DNA from: Gemmobacter megaterium
GTDB lineage: Bacteria > Pseudomonadota > Alphaproteobacteria > Rhodobacterales > Rhodobacteraceae
Assembly: GCF_900156815.1 (NCBI RefSeq)
Contig: NZ_FTOT01000004.1
Coordinates: 62,001 to 126,000, forward strand
Direction of reading: 5' to 3'
Length of the DNA: 64,000 nt
Below the pieces are notes generated by a model, which made no database searches, was not told the DNA's origin, and saw nothing but the letters and a program-made list of their open reading frames with translations. A program made the translations under genes and the position numbers. Every line of letters begins with the position of its first letter. The first letter of the stretch is position 1. Shown here in pieces: positions 1-7,720 of the stretch.

Positions 1-905
1 ATTTCCAGCCGCTTGCGAAAGCGTGGTGCCTGGGGAAAACGCCGCGTTGCAAGCTCCAGGAACGCGACCTCGCGCTGCCGCGAGGCGCCGGCGGCCAGCC
101 GGGCGCCAAGGTTGCGCACCCAGGGCAGATGATCGCGCCGCCTGCGCCACAGCCCGGACCACAAGGCCCCGGTCAGGCGCCGCTCGGCCGCGGCCAGCAA
201 CAGCGGTTCCAGCACCCCCATATCCGCCAACGCCTGCTCGGGCTGCGCACCAAGGTATCGACAGGCCAGCGGCACGACATGGCGACGGCGGAACAATGCG
301 CTGTGCATGGCATCCTCCGGCACCGCCGGATCGTGGATCAGCGCCACCGGCCCCGCCCCTTCGACCATATCCGGCGCAAAGCCGAACCGGCTGGAGAAGT
401 CCAGCCGCCGCGCCGCCATGTGACGGCGGTCCCACCCCGCCACCACCGGCGCCAGCGTCGCCACGGGGCGGATCGCCAGAACGCTCGCCCCTGGCGCCGC
501 GACGCTGAACGCACAGGCCGCATAACCGCCCATGCCCGCGCCGTGAAATACCACCCGGTCGAAATCCTCGAAGAACCCTTCGTCGATCAGACGGTCGAAA
601 TACCCCCAGACCCGCCGGTCGCGGAACCAGGTCTCGCCGTCCGACAACAGGCACAGTTGCGACCAGCCCTGCGCCTCGGCAACGCGCTGAGGCTCTGGCA
701 TGACGCCGGGGTCGCGCGATTCCAGCGACTGGATGGTCTGAAAGCTGACCAGCAGAGTGGGCCCCTCGTCGGCGAAATAGGCCCAATGGCGCGGCCCCAG
801 CGGTTCGAAATACCCGCTGTCCTCGGCCAGATCTTCCAGCCGCTCAAGCCAGGCCTGGCGGATGCCGGACATTCCGGCGGCGGTCAGTGTCGTCTCGTCG
901 ATCAT
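1..905 (-). CDS. Conserved hypothetical protein (partial, 3' end outside window)
   Basis: The reading frame opens at an ATG at 905 preceded by GAAGGCAGTATC and runs off the left edge, giving about 301 codons without a stop. It starts MIDETTLTAAGMSGIRQAWL and contains a central GAGMGGYAACAFSVAAPGAS stretch that looks like the nucleophile elbow of an alpha/beta-hydrolase-type Rossmann fold, although Ser is replaced by Met in the G-x-S-x-G position. Similar Rhodobacteraceae proteins are, from memory, often named phosphoadenosine phosphosulfate reductase, but no CysH signature is visible, so I do not accept that name. The biochemical role is unknown. The neighbour gloA is on the same strand 237 bp upstream, with no sign of an operon. 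Confidence 0.7.
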   Translation of the reverse strand, partial: MIDETTLTAAGMSGIRQAWLERLEDLAEDSGYFEPLGPRHWAYFADEGPTLLVSFQTIQSLESRDPGVMPEPQRVAEAQGWSQLCLLSDGETWFRDRRVWGYFDRLIDEGFFEDFDRVVFHGAGMGGYAACAFSVAAPGASVLAIRPVATLAPVVAGWDRRHMAARRLDFSSRFGFAPDMVEGAGPVALIHDPAVPEDAMHSALFRRRHVVPLACRYLGAQPEQALADMGVLEPLLLAAAERRLTGALWSGLWRRRRDHLPWVRNLGARLAAGASRQREVAFLELATRRFPQAPRFRKRLE

Positions 906-1142
906 GATACTGCCTTCGGAGCCGGTCACGGGCCAGCGTCGCATAGGCCCATAGCTGAAGTTGCATCATGGAAGATGTGTGCAAACAATACGGCAGACCT
1001 GTGGCACGGGCGATCCGGCTGGAAACAATCTGTTGCCCGATCCGGCCCCCCGATCCGCCCTGCCCCTTGCGCGCACCGGGCCGCGCCGCCTGCCACCCCC
1101 GACCGACAAGGCCGGCAGGGGCAGCAGCGACCGCCCGTCCGC

Positions 1143-1571
1143 TTACCAATGCCCGGTATTGGCCATGCTGGCCCATGGTTCCTGCGCTGCCTTGGCCGCT
1201 CCCTTTTGCAACAGCTCGACCGATACATTGTCCGGGCTGCGCACAAAGGCCATGCGGCCATCGCGGGGCGGGCGGTTGATCGTCACGCCATTGGCCTGCA
1301 AATGGGCGCAGGTGGCATAAATATCGTCAACCTCATAGGCAAGATGCCCGAAGTGACGGGAATCGCTGGGCAATCCTTCGTCGCCATCCCAGTTCCACGT
1401 AAGTTCCACAGGGCAGTCCGGCTGTCCCGGCGGCGCCATGAACACCAGCGTGAAGCGCCCTTGCTCGCTGTCGATGCGGCGGGTTTCGGTCAGGCCCAGC
1501 AAGGCATAGAAGGCGATGGATTTTTCCAGATCCAGCACGCGGACCATGGTGTGCAGATAGCGGATCGACAT
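1143..1571 (-). CDS. gloA: Lactoylglutathione lyase (glyoxalase I)
   Basis: This 142-aa protein should isomerise the methylglyoxal-glutathione hemithioacetal to S-lactoylglutathione in the cytoplasm. It is a two-module vicinal-oxygen-chelate fold protein of the usual small bacterial GloA length. The four expected metal ligands are all present: His7 (YLHTMVRV), Glu56 (CPVELTWNW), His76 (HFGHLAYEV) and Glu119 (NVSVELLQ). The W-N-W segment after Glu56 is typical of the Ni2+/Co2+-type bacterial enzymes. The start at 1571 is supported by AAGGAG nine bases upstream. It appears monocistronic. Confidence 0.95.
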   Translation of the reverse strand: MSIRYLHTMVRVLDLEKSIAFYALLGLTETRRIDSEQGRFTLVFMAPPGQPDCPVELTWNWDGDEGLPSDSRHFGHLAYEVDDIYATCAHLQANGVTINRPPRDGRMAFVRSPDNVSVELLQKGAAKAAQEPWASMANTGHW

Positions 1572-1633
1572 GGCGGTCTCCTTTGTTCCGTCACTGGAAC
1601 ATAGGCACGGCCGCCACAGGACACCACCCGTGC

Positions 1634-3076
1634 CTAGAACACCGACCGGATCCCGAAGGCGATGCCCAGATCGCGCCCGTCATACAGCTTCACGTTGGAG
1701 GCGTTGCGGCTGGCCCGCAGATCCACCATGGGGGCAAACCCCATGTAGTCGAGTTTCTGGAATGTCACGGAAACGCCGGCATCCAGCCGCAAATCGCGCC
1801 GCCCCTGCGGTGCCAGCATCGACGGATCATATCTGCGCCCCTCGATGCCCAGCGAGGTTTCAATCCGCACCCCGGCCATCGGCGTGGCGGGTTCCCAGCC
1901 GATCCGGCCCATCAGCGCCTTGTGCCGGGTGTCCAGGCTGGCCGCTTCGGTGTGGCGCGCGCCAAGGCTCAGGCGCAGACGGGCACCGGACTCGAGGTGC
2001 CGCACCGCACCGGCTTGCAGGGTCAGCGTATCGACCACCGGATCGGCCGCCCCCTTGCGCCACTGCCGTTCCGCTTGCGCGGTGCCAAACAGCATCACCC
2101 CCGGCGCCACGGCCTGTTCAAGCTGCGCATCCAGCCGCAGATAGTCCGACAGATCCCGCCCCCCGAACCAGTTGTGTCCCAGGGTCGCCCCAAAGGCCGC
2201 CTGCCCCTTGCCCAGCACCATGATCTGTTGAACGCCCGCCTCGACGGCGGCAAAGTCATAGTCGGGATCCGGCGGGGGCGCATTGCCCGCCGCAACCTGC
2301 CACGCCCGCCAATCGTCCAGCAGGCGCCGCGAGGCACCGGACAGGCGCACCTTGCGCTGCTGCGCGGCGAACCGCACATATCGCGCCGACACCGGGCTTT
2401 CCGCCAGACGGTATCGCCCGGACACCGTCGCTTCGGCCACCCAGCCCGACAAGGCCCGGCTTTGCGGCGACAACAACCACGCCAGCCCGCCCCAGCCCGG
2501 CAATTCGATATAGGTCTCGCGGCTGCCATTGTTCACATTGCTGCTGGGCGACACGGAGACCCCCAGATTCAGTTGCAACCGCGCCTCGCCCCGGATGCGC
2601 TGCAACTCGCCGACCGCCGCCGACCGATAGGCCGGATGCGGCGCCAGTTCTGCCGCGCGGCGTGTCCAGTACATCGCCGCGACACCCGCCAGCGGGCCAT
2701 CTGCCTGCTCGGTCACACGCGCCCGCAAAAGCGCCGCCTCGAACCTGTCGCGAGGCGACCGCGCATGAGCCACCGCCTGCCGTGCGGCGCGGTCCGCCAG
2801 GACGACATCGCCCCGCTGCAAAGCGATCTGGCTCAGCGCGGCATGTGCGGCATAGTCCTGCGGTGTCCGCCGCAGGATCGCCTGCGCCAAGGGTTCGGCA
2901 ACATCCAGCCTCCCGTCGGCCATGGCCTGCCGCAGACCGGCGCGTGCCTCTTCGGCGCTGATGCTCACGGTCTGGGCTGCCACGGACGAGGCCAGCAGGC
3001 CGATCATCCCGGCCAGCGCCGCCCGTCGCAGACCCGACAGCGTCAGGGGCACGGGGCCGCGTCGCCCGGTGCGCAT
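1634..3076 (-). CDS. Slam-type surface lipoprotein assembly modifier (TPR plus outer-membrane barrel)
   Basis: The 480-aa product has a signal peptide (hydrophobic stretch ending SSVAAQ, about residue 35), a periplasmic region at about 40-170 rich in Ala/Arg helices that reads as TPR repeats (AAHAALSQIALQRGDVVLAD), and a C-terminal half of about 300 residues with alternating beta-strand pattern ending in GIAFGIRSVF with terminal Phe. This is the architecture of Slam proteins (N-terminal TPR, DUF560 beta-barrel), which move lipoproteins to the cell surface in Neisseria and other proteobacteria. Its start lies inside the end of the upstream lipoprotein gene (34-bp overlap), implying translational coupling and a dedicated substrate. 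Architecture and partner support the family; the exact substrate is inferred. Confidence 0.75.
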   Translation of the reverse strand: MRTGRRGPVPLTLSGLRRAALAGMIGLLASSVAAQTVSISAEEARAGLRQAMADGRLDVAEPLAQAILRRTPQDYAAHAALSQIALQRGDVVLADRAARQAVAHARSPRDRFEAALLRARVTEQADGPLAGVAAMYWTRRAAELAPHPAYRSAAVGELQRIRGEARLQLNLGVSVSPSSNVNNGSRETYIELPGWGGLAWLLSPQSRALSGWVAEATVSGRYRLAESPVSARYVRFAAQQRKVRLSGASRRLLDDWRAWQVAAGNAPPPDPDYDFAAVEAGVQQIMVLGKGQAAFGATLGHNWFGGRDLSDYLRLDAQLEQAVAPGVMLFGTAQAERQWRKGAADPVVDTLTLQAGAVRHLESGARLRLSLGARHTEAASLDTRHKALMGRIGWEPATPMAGVRIETSLGIEGRRYDPSMLAPQGRRDLRLDAGVSVTFQKLDYMGFAPMVDLRASRNASNVKLYDGRDLGIAFGIRSVF

Positions 3077-3975
3077 TTCGGCAGCACAAAGGCGCCATGT
3101 TCGCGCGTGGTCGGATCCCCCTCGATCGGCCGCAGGATGGTGGCGCCCGCCACCTCGGCCGCACCCGCACCGCCAAAGACCCCGGCATAATTGCCGACAA
3201 CCGTGCGCGGATCGAATTTGATCACCCCCGAAAAGGCCCCTTGCGGCGTGATCTGCGTGACCTCGAAGAAAATATCCTTGAGCGCCTCGCCGGTATCGAC
3301 AACCTGCCGACCGCGCACCCCACCGTTGACCGACATGTTCTGCGCGTTGAAATCGGCATTCATCATCACCTCGCCGGTCACCCGGTCCGAACGATGCGGG
3401 TCAAACGGCGTGCCCGGATGCGGCACCGCCGTGCCACGATTCAGCACCCCGATGTAGCCGCCGGTGTAGGTGGCCAACAGGGTCGGTTGTGGCGTCGGGT
3501 TGCTCGGGGTCGGCGCAGGCGTCATCGGCGTGGGCAGGGTAAAGGGCTGCAACCGCGCAAAGGTTGCACCGCCGAAATAGTTGACGAACTGCCCACCATC
3601 CGCCACCACCCCCGCCTCGACGGCGGCGCCACGCTTGAACAACGCCAGAAACTGCCGCTGCGACCGGGTTTCCTGCACGGTATAGGCCTCGAACCCCGCC
3701 GCGTCAAAAGCCGCCGCGCGCCGATAGGTCGCGGCCAGCGGCGTGCCGTCCAGCGTGCGCAGATCAATCTGCATCGTCGGTGCGCCGGGGCTGTAGGTCG
3801 CGGTCTTGAGATGCTGCGCGACGACCTCGGGAACCTCGATTCCGGTGATCGGCGCGTCTTCGCCGATCTCGCCCGGCGGGGTGGGCTCGGGGACTGTGCC
3901 GCCAAAATTCAGCGGCGAACCGCCGCAAGCCGCAACAAAAGCGGCCGCCGCAAGCGGCGCGAAATTCCTGATCAT
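3043..3975 (-). CDS. Slam-dependent surface lipoprotein with TbpB-like C-terminal barrel
   Basis: Starting at the ATG at 3975, the 310-aa protein begins MIRNFAPLAAAAFVAACGGS, a short lipoprotein signal whose lipobox ends at a Cys at residue 17. After a Pro/Thr-rich linker and a middle domain, the last 130 residues read like the eight-stranded barrel of TbpB-type surface lipoproteins: YTGGYIGVLN, then NADFNAQNMSVNGGVRG, then ITPQGAFSG, then GVFGGAGAAEVAGATI, which resembles the family G-x-F-x-G-x-x-A-x-E-x-G-G motif. It sits directly upstream of, and overlaps, the Slam gene. I infer a surface-exposed ligand-binding lipoprotein; the ligand is unknown. An in-frame start 42 bases upstream would bury the lipobox and is rejected. 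Confidence 0.7.
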   Translation of the reverse strand: MIRNFAPLAAAAFVAACGGSPLNFGGTVPEPTPPGEIGEDAPITGIEVPEVVAQHLKTATYSPGAPTMQIDLRTLDGTPLAATYRRAAAFDAAGFEAYTVQETRSQRQFLALFKRGAAVEAGVVADGGQFVNYFGGATFARLQPFTLPTPMTPAPTPSNPTPQPTLLATYTGGYIGVLNRGTAVPHPGTPFDPHRSDRVTGEVMMNADFNAQNMSVNGGVRGRQVVDTGEALKDIFFEVTQITPQGAFSGVIKFDPRTVVGNYAGVFGGAGAAEVAGATILRPIEGDPTTREHGAFVLPKCAPGDAAPCP

Positions 3976-4029
3976 GATGACTGCCCGATCTTTGTCGTTT
4001 TGCCAAACAGTGCCCAAGGCTCACGATCC

Positions 4030-4035
4030 TGTCAA
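4030..4035 (-). promoter_or_regulatory. Candidate -35 element for the surface lipoprotein/Slam operon
   Basis: On the minus strand this reads as a perfect TTGACA, 55 bp upstream of the lipoprotein ATG. The hexamer 17 bp further on (CACTGT) is a poor -10, so only the -35 is convincing. Confidence 0.35.
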
Positions 4036-4049
4036 TCTGGCGCTGAATA

Positions 4050-4068
4050 CACCATGCGGCGCATGGTG
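4050..4068. promoter_or_regulatory. 9-bp inverted repeat in the lipoprotein/thyX divergent region
   Basis: The sequence CACCATGCGGCGCATGGTG has perfect 9-bp arms around one central base. It sits just upstream of the TTGACA of the minus-strand lipoprotein operon and about 140 bp upstream of thyX, so it could be an operator for either. The cognate regulator is unknown. Confidence 0.4.
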
Positions 4069-4205
4069 CAGAAAGGTCGCGCAGCCCGCCCCCCACCTCG
4101 CGCCCGACAGGGCAGACGGGCTTTCGCAATCGCCCCCGATCACGTAAGGACACTGTCGGAGGCGCCACCGCCCCCACCCCTGCTGACAGCCGACCGGAGG
4201 CCCCG

Positions 4206-5117
4206 ATGCCGCTTACCCCCGAACAGCTCGCCGAGATCGAGGCCCTACGCGCCACCCCGCGCCCCACCCTGCGCGCCGTCTCCGAAGGGATGGAGGCGCA
4301 TCTCTACCGCGCCCACCAGGTGCTCGACCACGGGTTCATCCGCGTCATCGACTACATGGGCGACGATGCCGCCATCGTGCAGGCCGCCCGCGTGTCCTAC
4401 GGCGCCGGCACGAAACATGTCAGCAATGACGAAGGGCTGATCCGCTATCTGATGCGGCACTGGCACTCCTCGCCCTTCGAGATGTGCGAGATCAAGCTGC
4501 ATGTGAAACTGCCGGTCTTCGTCGCCCGTCAATGGATCCGGCACCGCACGGCGAACGTCAACGAATACTCCGCGCGCTATTCCATCCTCGACCGCGAATT
4601 CTACATTCCGGCCCCCGACCAGCTTGCCGCACAATCGCGGGTCAACAACCAGGGCCGTGGCGCCGTGCTGGATGGCCCCGAGGCCGCGCGGGTGCTCGAC
4701 ATCCTCAAGCGCGATGCGGCGCAAAGCTATGACAGCTACGAATCGATGCTGAGCCAGGACGGCCAGCAGGGACTGGCCCGCGAACTGGCCCGGATGAACC
4801 TGCCAGCCAACATCTATACCCAGTGGTACTGGAAAACCGACCTGCACAACCTGTTCCACTTCCTGCGCCTGCGCGCCGATGCCCATGCCCAATACGAAAT
4901 CCGCGTCTATGCCGATGCGATCTCGGCCTGCGTCAAGGATTGGGTGCCCCTCGCCCATGCCGCCTTCGAGGATTACCGCATGGGCGGGACCACGCTTTCC
5001 GCCAAGGCGATCGAGACGCTAAAGCGCCGCCTGGCCGGCGAAAGCGTGACGCAGGAAGCCTCGGGCATGAACAAGGGCGAATGGCGCGAATTCGTGGCAC
5101 TCTGGGGCGAGGCCTGA
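4206..5117 (+). CDS. thyX: Flavin-dependent thymidylate synthase
   Basis: This 303-aa enzyme methylates dUMP to dTMP with methylenetetrahydrofolate as carbon donor and NADPH/FAD as reductant. The diagnostic ThyX motif [15 protein letters not shown] begins at Arg112, matching R-H-R-x7-S. The N-terminal region keeps the VSYGAGT and WHSSPFEM segments of the family, and the C-terminus is of normal length. The start at 4206 follows a purine-rich GACCGGAGGCCCCG, which supplies GGAGG. The gene is divergent from the surface-lipoprotein operon and followed by a dispersed intergenic repeat. The window has no thyA; whether the genome has one cannot be judged. Confidence 0.97.
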   Translation: MPLTPEQLAEIEALRATPRPTLRAVSEGMEAHLYRAHQVLDHGFIRVIDYMGDDAAIVQAARVSYGAGTKHVSNDEGLIRYLMRHWHSSPFEMCEIKLHVKLPVFVARQWIRHRTANVNEYSARYSILDREFYIPAPDQLAAQSRVNNQGRGAVLDGPEAARVLDILKRDAAQSYDSYESMLSQDGQQGLARELARMNLPANIYTQWYWKTDLHNLFHFLRLRADAHAQYEIRVYADAISACVKDWVPLAHAAFEDYRMGGTTLSAKAIETLKRRLAGESVTQEASGMNKGEWREFVALWGEA

Positions 5118-5139
5118 GGCCCCGCCACGGCCGCCTGTT

Positions 5140-5177
5140 CATCTTGCCAAAAATACCCCCGCCGGAGGCATCCCCCC
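5140..5177. repeat. Dispersed intergenic repeat, copy 1
   Basis: CATCTTGCCAAAAATACCCC followed by a GC-rich run lies just after thyX. Related copies at 16012-16060 and 44056-44104 share a core AAATA(C/T)CC(T)C followed by G-rich tracts. All three are intergenic and gene-terminal. Such elements are familiar in Rhodobacteraceae genomes; function unproven. Confidence 0.5.
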
Positions 5178-5243
5178 GTGCCGCCCGCGCCGTCCGATGA
5201 CCGGACAGCGCGGGCCTTGGCTTGGCCTGTCCCGCATTTTCAC

Positions 5244-5272
5244 TTGCCCCATCGACAGGCTGCGGATAGTTT
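5244..5272 (+). promoter_or_regulatory. Candidate pdhA promoter
   Basis: TTGCCC at 5244-5249 is separated by 17 bp from TAGTTT at 5267-5272. The proposed -10 lies inside the palindrome at 5267-5284, so a protein bound there would block RNA polymerase. Confidence 0.4.
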
Positions 5273-5284
5273 AACGCTAAACTA
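5267..5284. promoter_or_regulatory. Candidate PDH operator upstream of pdhA
   Basis: TAGTTTAACGCTAAACTA has perfect 7-bp arms (TAGTTTA/TAAACTA) around ACGC and lies 31 bp upstream of the pdhA start. The same site, differing in 2 of 18 bases, lies just upstream of lpdA at 54267-54284 on the other strand. Occurrence in front of E1 and E3 genes of one complex makes a shared repressor likely. No obvious regulator for it is encoded in this window. Confidence 0.65.
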
Positions 5285-5314
5285 TTCCACACCAGTCGAG
5301 GGGAGGGACTTGCC

Positions 5315-6304
5315 GTGGCAGCGAAGAAGCCGGCCGACAAGCCGAACGTATCCAAAGACGACCTGCTGAAATATTACCGCGACATGCTGTTGATCCGGCG
5401 GTTCGAGGAAAAGGCCGGCCAACTTTATGGCATGGGCCTGATCGGCGGCTTTTGCCATCTCTACATCGGCCAGGAGGCGGTGGTCGTCGGGCTCGAAGCC
5501 TCGTCCAAGGAAGGGGACAAGCGCGTCACCTCCTACCGTGATCACGGCCATATGCTGGCCTGCGGCATGGAGGCGCGCGGCGTGATGGCCGAACTCACCG
5601 GGCGCGAGGGCGGCTATTCCAAGGGCAAGGGCGGCTCCATGCACATGTTCTCCAAGGAGAAACATTTCTATGGCGGCCATGGCATCGTGGGGGCGCAGGT
5701 GCCGCTTGGCGCCGGGCTGGCCTTTGCCGACAAGTATCTGGGCAATGACAATGTCACCTTCACCTATTTCGGCGACGGGGCGGCGAACCAGGGCCAGGTC
5801 TATGAAACCTACAACATGGCCGAACTCTGGGATCTGCCGGTGATCTTTGTCATCGAGAACAACCAGTATGCCATGGGAACCAGCGTCAAACGCGCCACCA
5901 AATCCACCACGCTGTATGAACGCGGCGTCGCCTACGGCATTCCGGGCGAACAGGTCGATGGCATGGATGTGCTGGCGGTGAAGGCGGCGGGCGAAAAGGC
6001 CGTGGCACACTGCCGGGCGGGCAAGGGCCCCTATATCCTGGAAATGATGACCTACCGCTACCGCGGCCATTCGATGTCCGACCCGGCGAAATACCGCACA
6101 CGCGAGGAAGTGCAGAAGATGCGCGACGAACGCGACGCCATCGAACATGTGCGCGATCTGCTGATCCAGGGCGGCCATGCCACCGACGACGACCTCAAGG
6201 CGATCGACAAGGACATCAAGGCAATCGTCAACGATTCGGCCGAATTCGCCAAAGAGAGCCCCGAGCCCGCGCTCGAGGAACTCTGGACCGACATCTACGC
6301 CTGA
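5315..6304 (+). CDS. pdhA: Pyruvate dehydrogenase E1 component, alpha subunit
   Basis: The 329-aa subunit binds thiamine diphosphate and with PdhB decarboxylates pyruvate and reductively acetylates the lipoyl group of E2. The ThDP motif starts at Gly153 (GDGAANQGQVYETYNMAELW) and ends in VIENN near residue 183. The phosphorylation-loop equivalent YRYRGHSMSDPAKYR is present. The start is a GTG at 5315 preceded by GGGGAGGGAC; no ATG fits. The gene is first of pdhA-pdhB-pdhC with gaps of only 12 bp, so one transcript is expected. A palindromic operator and candidate promoter precede it. Confidence 0.97.
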   Translation: MAAKKPADKPNVSKDDLLKYYRDMLLIRRFEEKAGQLYGMGLIGGFCHLYIGQEAVVVGLEASSKEGDKRVTSYRDHGHMLACGMEARGVMAELTGREGGYSKGKGGSMHMFSKEKHFYGGHGIVGAQVPLGAGLAFADKYLGNDNVTFTYFGDGAANQGQVYETYNMAELWDLPVIFVIENNQYAMGTSVKRATKSTTLYERGVAYGIPGEQVDGMDVLAVKAAGEKAVAHCRAGKGPYILEMMTYRYRGHSMSDPAKYRTREEVQKMRDERDAIEHVRDLLIQGGHATDDDLKAIDKDIKAIVNDSAEFAKESPEPALEELWTDIYA

Positions 6305-6316
6305 GGGGGGAGAACC

Positions 6317-7708
6317 ATGGCAATTGAAATCCTGATGCCCGCACTTTCTCCCACGATGGAGGAAGGCACATTGGCCAAATGGCTGGTGTCCGAGGGCGAT
6401 ACCGTCAAATCCGGCCAGATCATCGCCGAGATCGAAACCGACAAGGCCACGATGGAATTCGAGGCTGTCGATGAAGGCACCATCGGCAAGCTGCTGGTGG
6501 CCGAAGGCACCCAAGGCGTGAAGGTCAACACCCCCATCGCCACGCTGATCGCAGAGGGCGAAAGCGCCGACGCCAGCGCGCCCGCAGCGGCGCCAGCCGC
6601 TGCCCCCGCGCCTGCGGCCACCGCGGCTGCCGCCCTGGCAGCTGCGGCTCCCGCCCCGGCACAACCTGCGCCGGCCGCGCCTGTCGCGGTCAAGACCGTC
6701 GCACCCGACTACCCAGCCGGGACACCGACCAAGACCATGACCGTGCGCGAAGCCTTGCGCGAGGCCATGGCCGAAGAAATGCGCGGCGATCCGACCGTCT
6801 TTCTGATGGGCGAGGAAGTCGGTGAATACCAGGGCGCCTACAAGATCTCGCAGGGTCTGCTGGATGAATTCGGCGCCAAGCGGGTGATCGACACGCCGAT
6901 CACCGAACACGGCTTTGCCGGCATCGGTGTGGGCGCGTCCTGGGGCGGGCTGAAACCGATCGTCGAATTCATGACCTTCAACTTCGCCATGCAGGCGATT
7001 GACCATATCATCAATTCGGCGGCAAAGACGCTTTACATGTCGGGTGGCCAGATGGGCAGCCCCATCGTATTCCGTGGCCCCAACGGTGCCGCTGCCCGCG
7101 TGGGCGCCCAGCACAGCCACGATTACGCGGCGTGGTATGCGCAGATTCCCGGCCTCAAGGTCGTCATGCCCTATTCCGCTGCCGATGCCAAAGGTCTGCT
7201 GAAATCGGCAATCCGCGATCCGAACCCCGTGGTCTTTCTGGAAAACGAGATCCTCTATGGCAAGTCCTTCGACGTGCCCGTGCTCGAGGATTTCACCATC
7301 CCCTTCGGCAAGGCCCGCATCTGGCGCGAGGGGACGGATGTCACCATCGTGTCCTTTGGCATCGGCATGACCTATGCGCTCGAAGCCGCCGACCAGCTGG
7401 CAAAAGCGGGGATCAGCGCCGAGGTGATCGACCTGCGCACCCTGCGTCCCATCGACTATGACACGCTGGTCGCCAGCGTGCAGAAGACCAACCGCTGCGT
7501 GACCGTCGAAGAGGGTTTCCCCGTCGGGGCCATCGGCAACCATCTGTCGGCTTATCTCATGACCCATGCCTTCGATTACCTCGACGCGCCGGTCCTGAAC
7601 TGCACCGGCAAGGACGTGCCGATGCCCTATGCCGCGAACCTCGAAAAGCTCGCGCTTGTCACGACCGCCGAGGTGGTCGAGGCCGTCAAATCCGTCTGTT
7701 ACCGCTAA
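6317..7708 (+). CDS. pdhB: Pyruvate dehydrogenase E1 beta subunit with N-terminal lipoyl domain
   Basis: The 463-aa protein is a fusion: residues 1-78 form a biotinyl/lipoyl domain with the lipoylated Lys43 in ETDKATM, followed by an Ala/Pro-rich linker (about 80-135) and the E1-beta transketolase-like domain starting near [17 protein letters not shown] lipoyl domain on E1-beta is known in several alphaproteobacteria and gives the complex a second swinging arm besides that of E2. The first 230 bases are almost identical to the start of pdhC, including a 95-bp perfect match at 6425-6519. AGGGGGGAGAACC upstream gives a good ribosome-binding site. Confidence 0.97.
   Translation: MAIEILMPALSPTMEEGTLAKWLVSEGDTVKSGQIIAEIETDKATMEFEAVDEGTIGKLLVAEGTQGVKVNTPIATLIAEGESADASAPAAAPAAAPAPAATAAAALAAAAPAPAQPAPAAPVAVKTVAPDYPAGTPTKTMTVREALREAMAEEMRGDPTVFLMGEEVGEYQGAYKISQGLLDEFGAKRVIDTPITEHGFAGIGVGASWGGLKPIVEFMTFNFAMQAIDHIINSAAKTLYMSGGQMGSPIVFRGPNGAAARVGAQHSHDYAAWYAQIPGLKVVMPYSAADAKGLLKSAIRDPNPVVFLENEILYGKSFDVPVLEDFTIPFGKARIWREGTDVTIVSFGIGMTYALEAADQLAKAGISAEVIDLRTLRPIDYDTLVASVQKTNRCVTVEEGFPVGAIGNHLSAYLMTHAFDYLDAPVLNCTGKDVPMPYAANLEKLALVTTAEVVEAVKSVCYR
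6425..6519 (+). repeat. 95-bp direct repeat shared with pdhC (7829-7923)
   Basis: The lipoyl-domain coding regions of pdhB and pdhC are identical base for base over 95 bp, including synonymous positions, at a constant offset of 1404 bp. The flanking parts of the two domains have several synonymous differences. The pattern suggests recent gene conversion and is a potential deletion or recombination substrate. Confidence 0.85.
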
Positions 7709-7720
7709 GGAGAGGGGACC

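Noticed and set aside
844-1176. Minus-strand frame upstream of the first gene, containing MMQLQLWAYATLARDRLRRQ
   Set aside because: It overlaps the well-supported gene ending its start at 905 and has no convincing start signal; could be a tiny peptide but not supportable.
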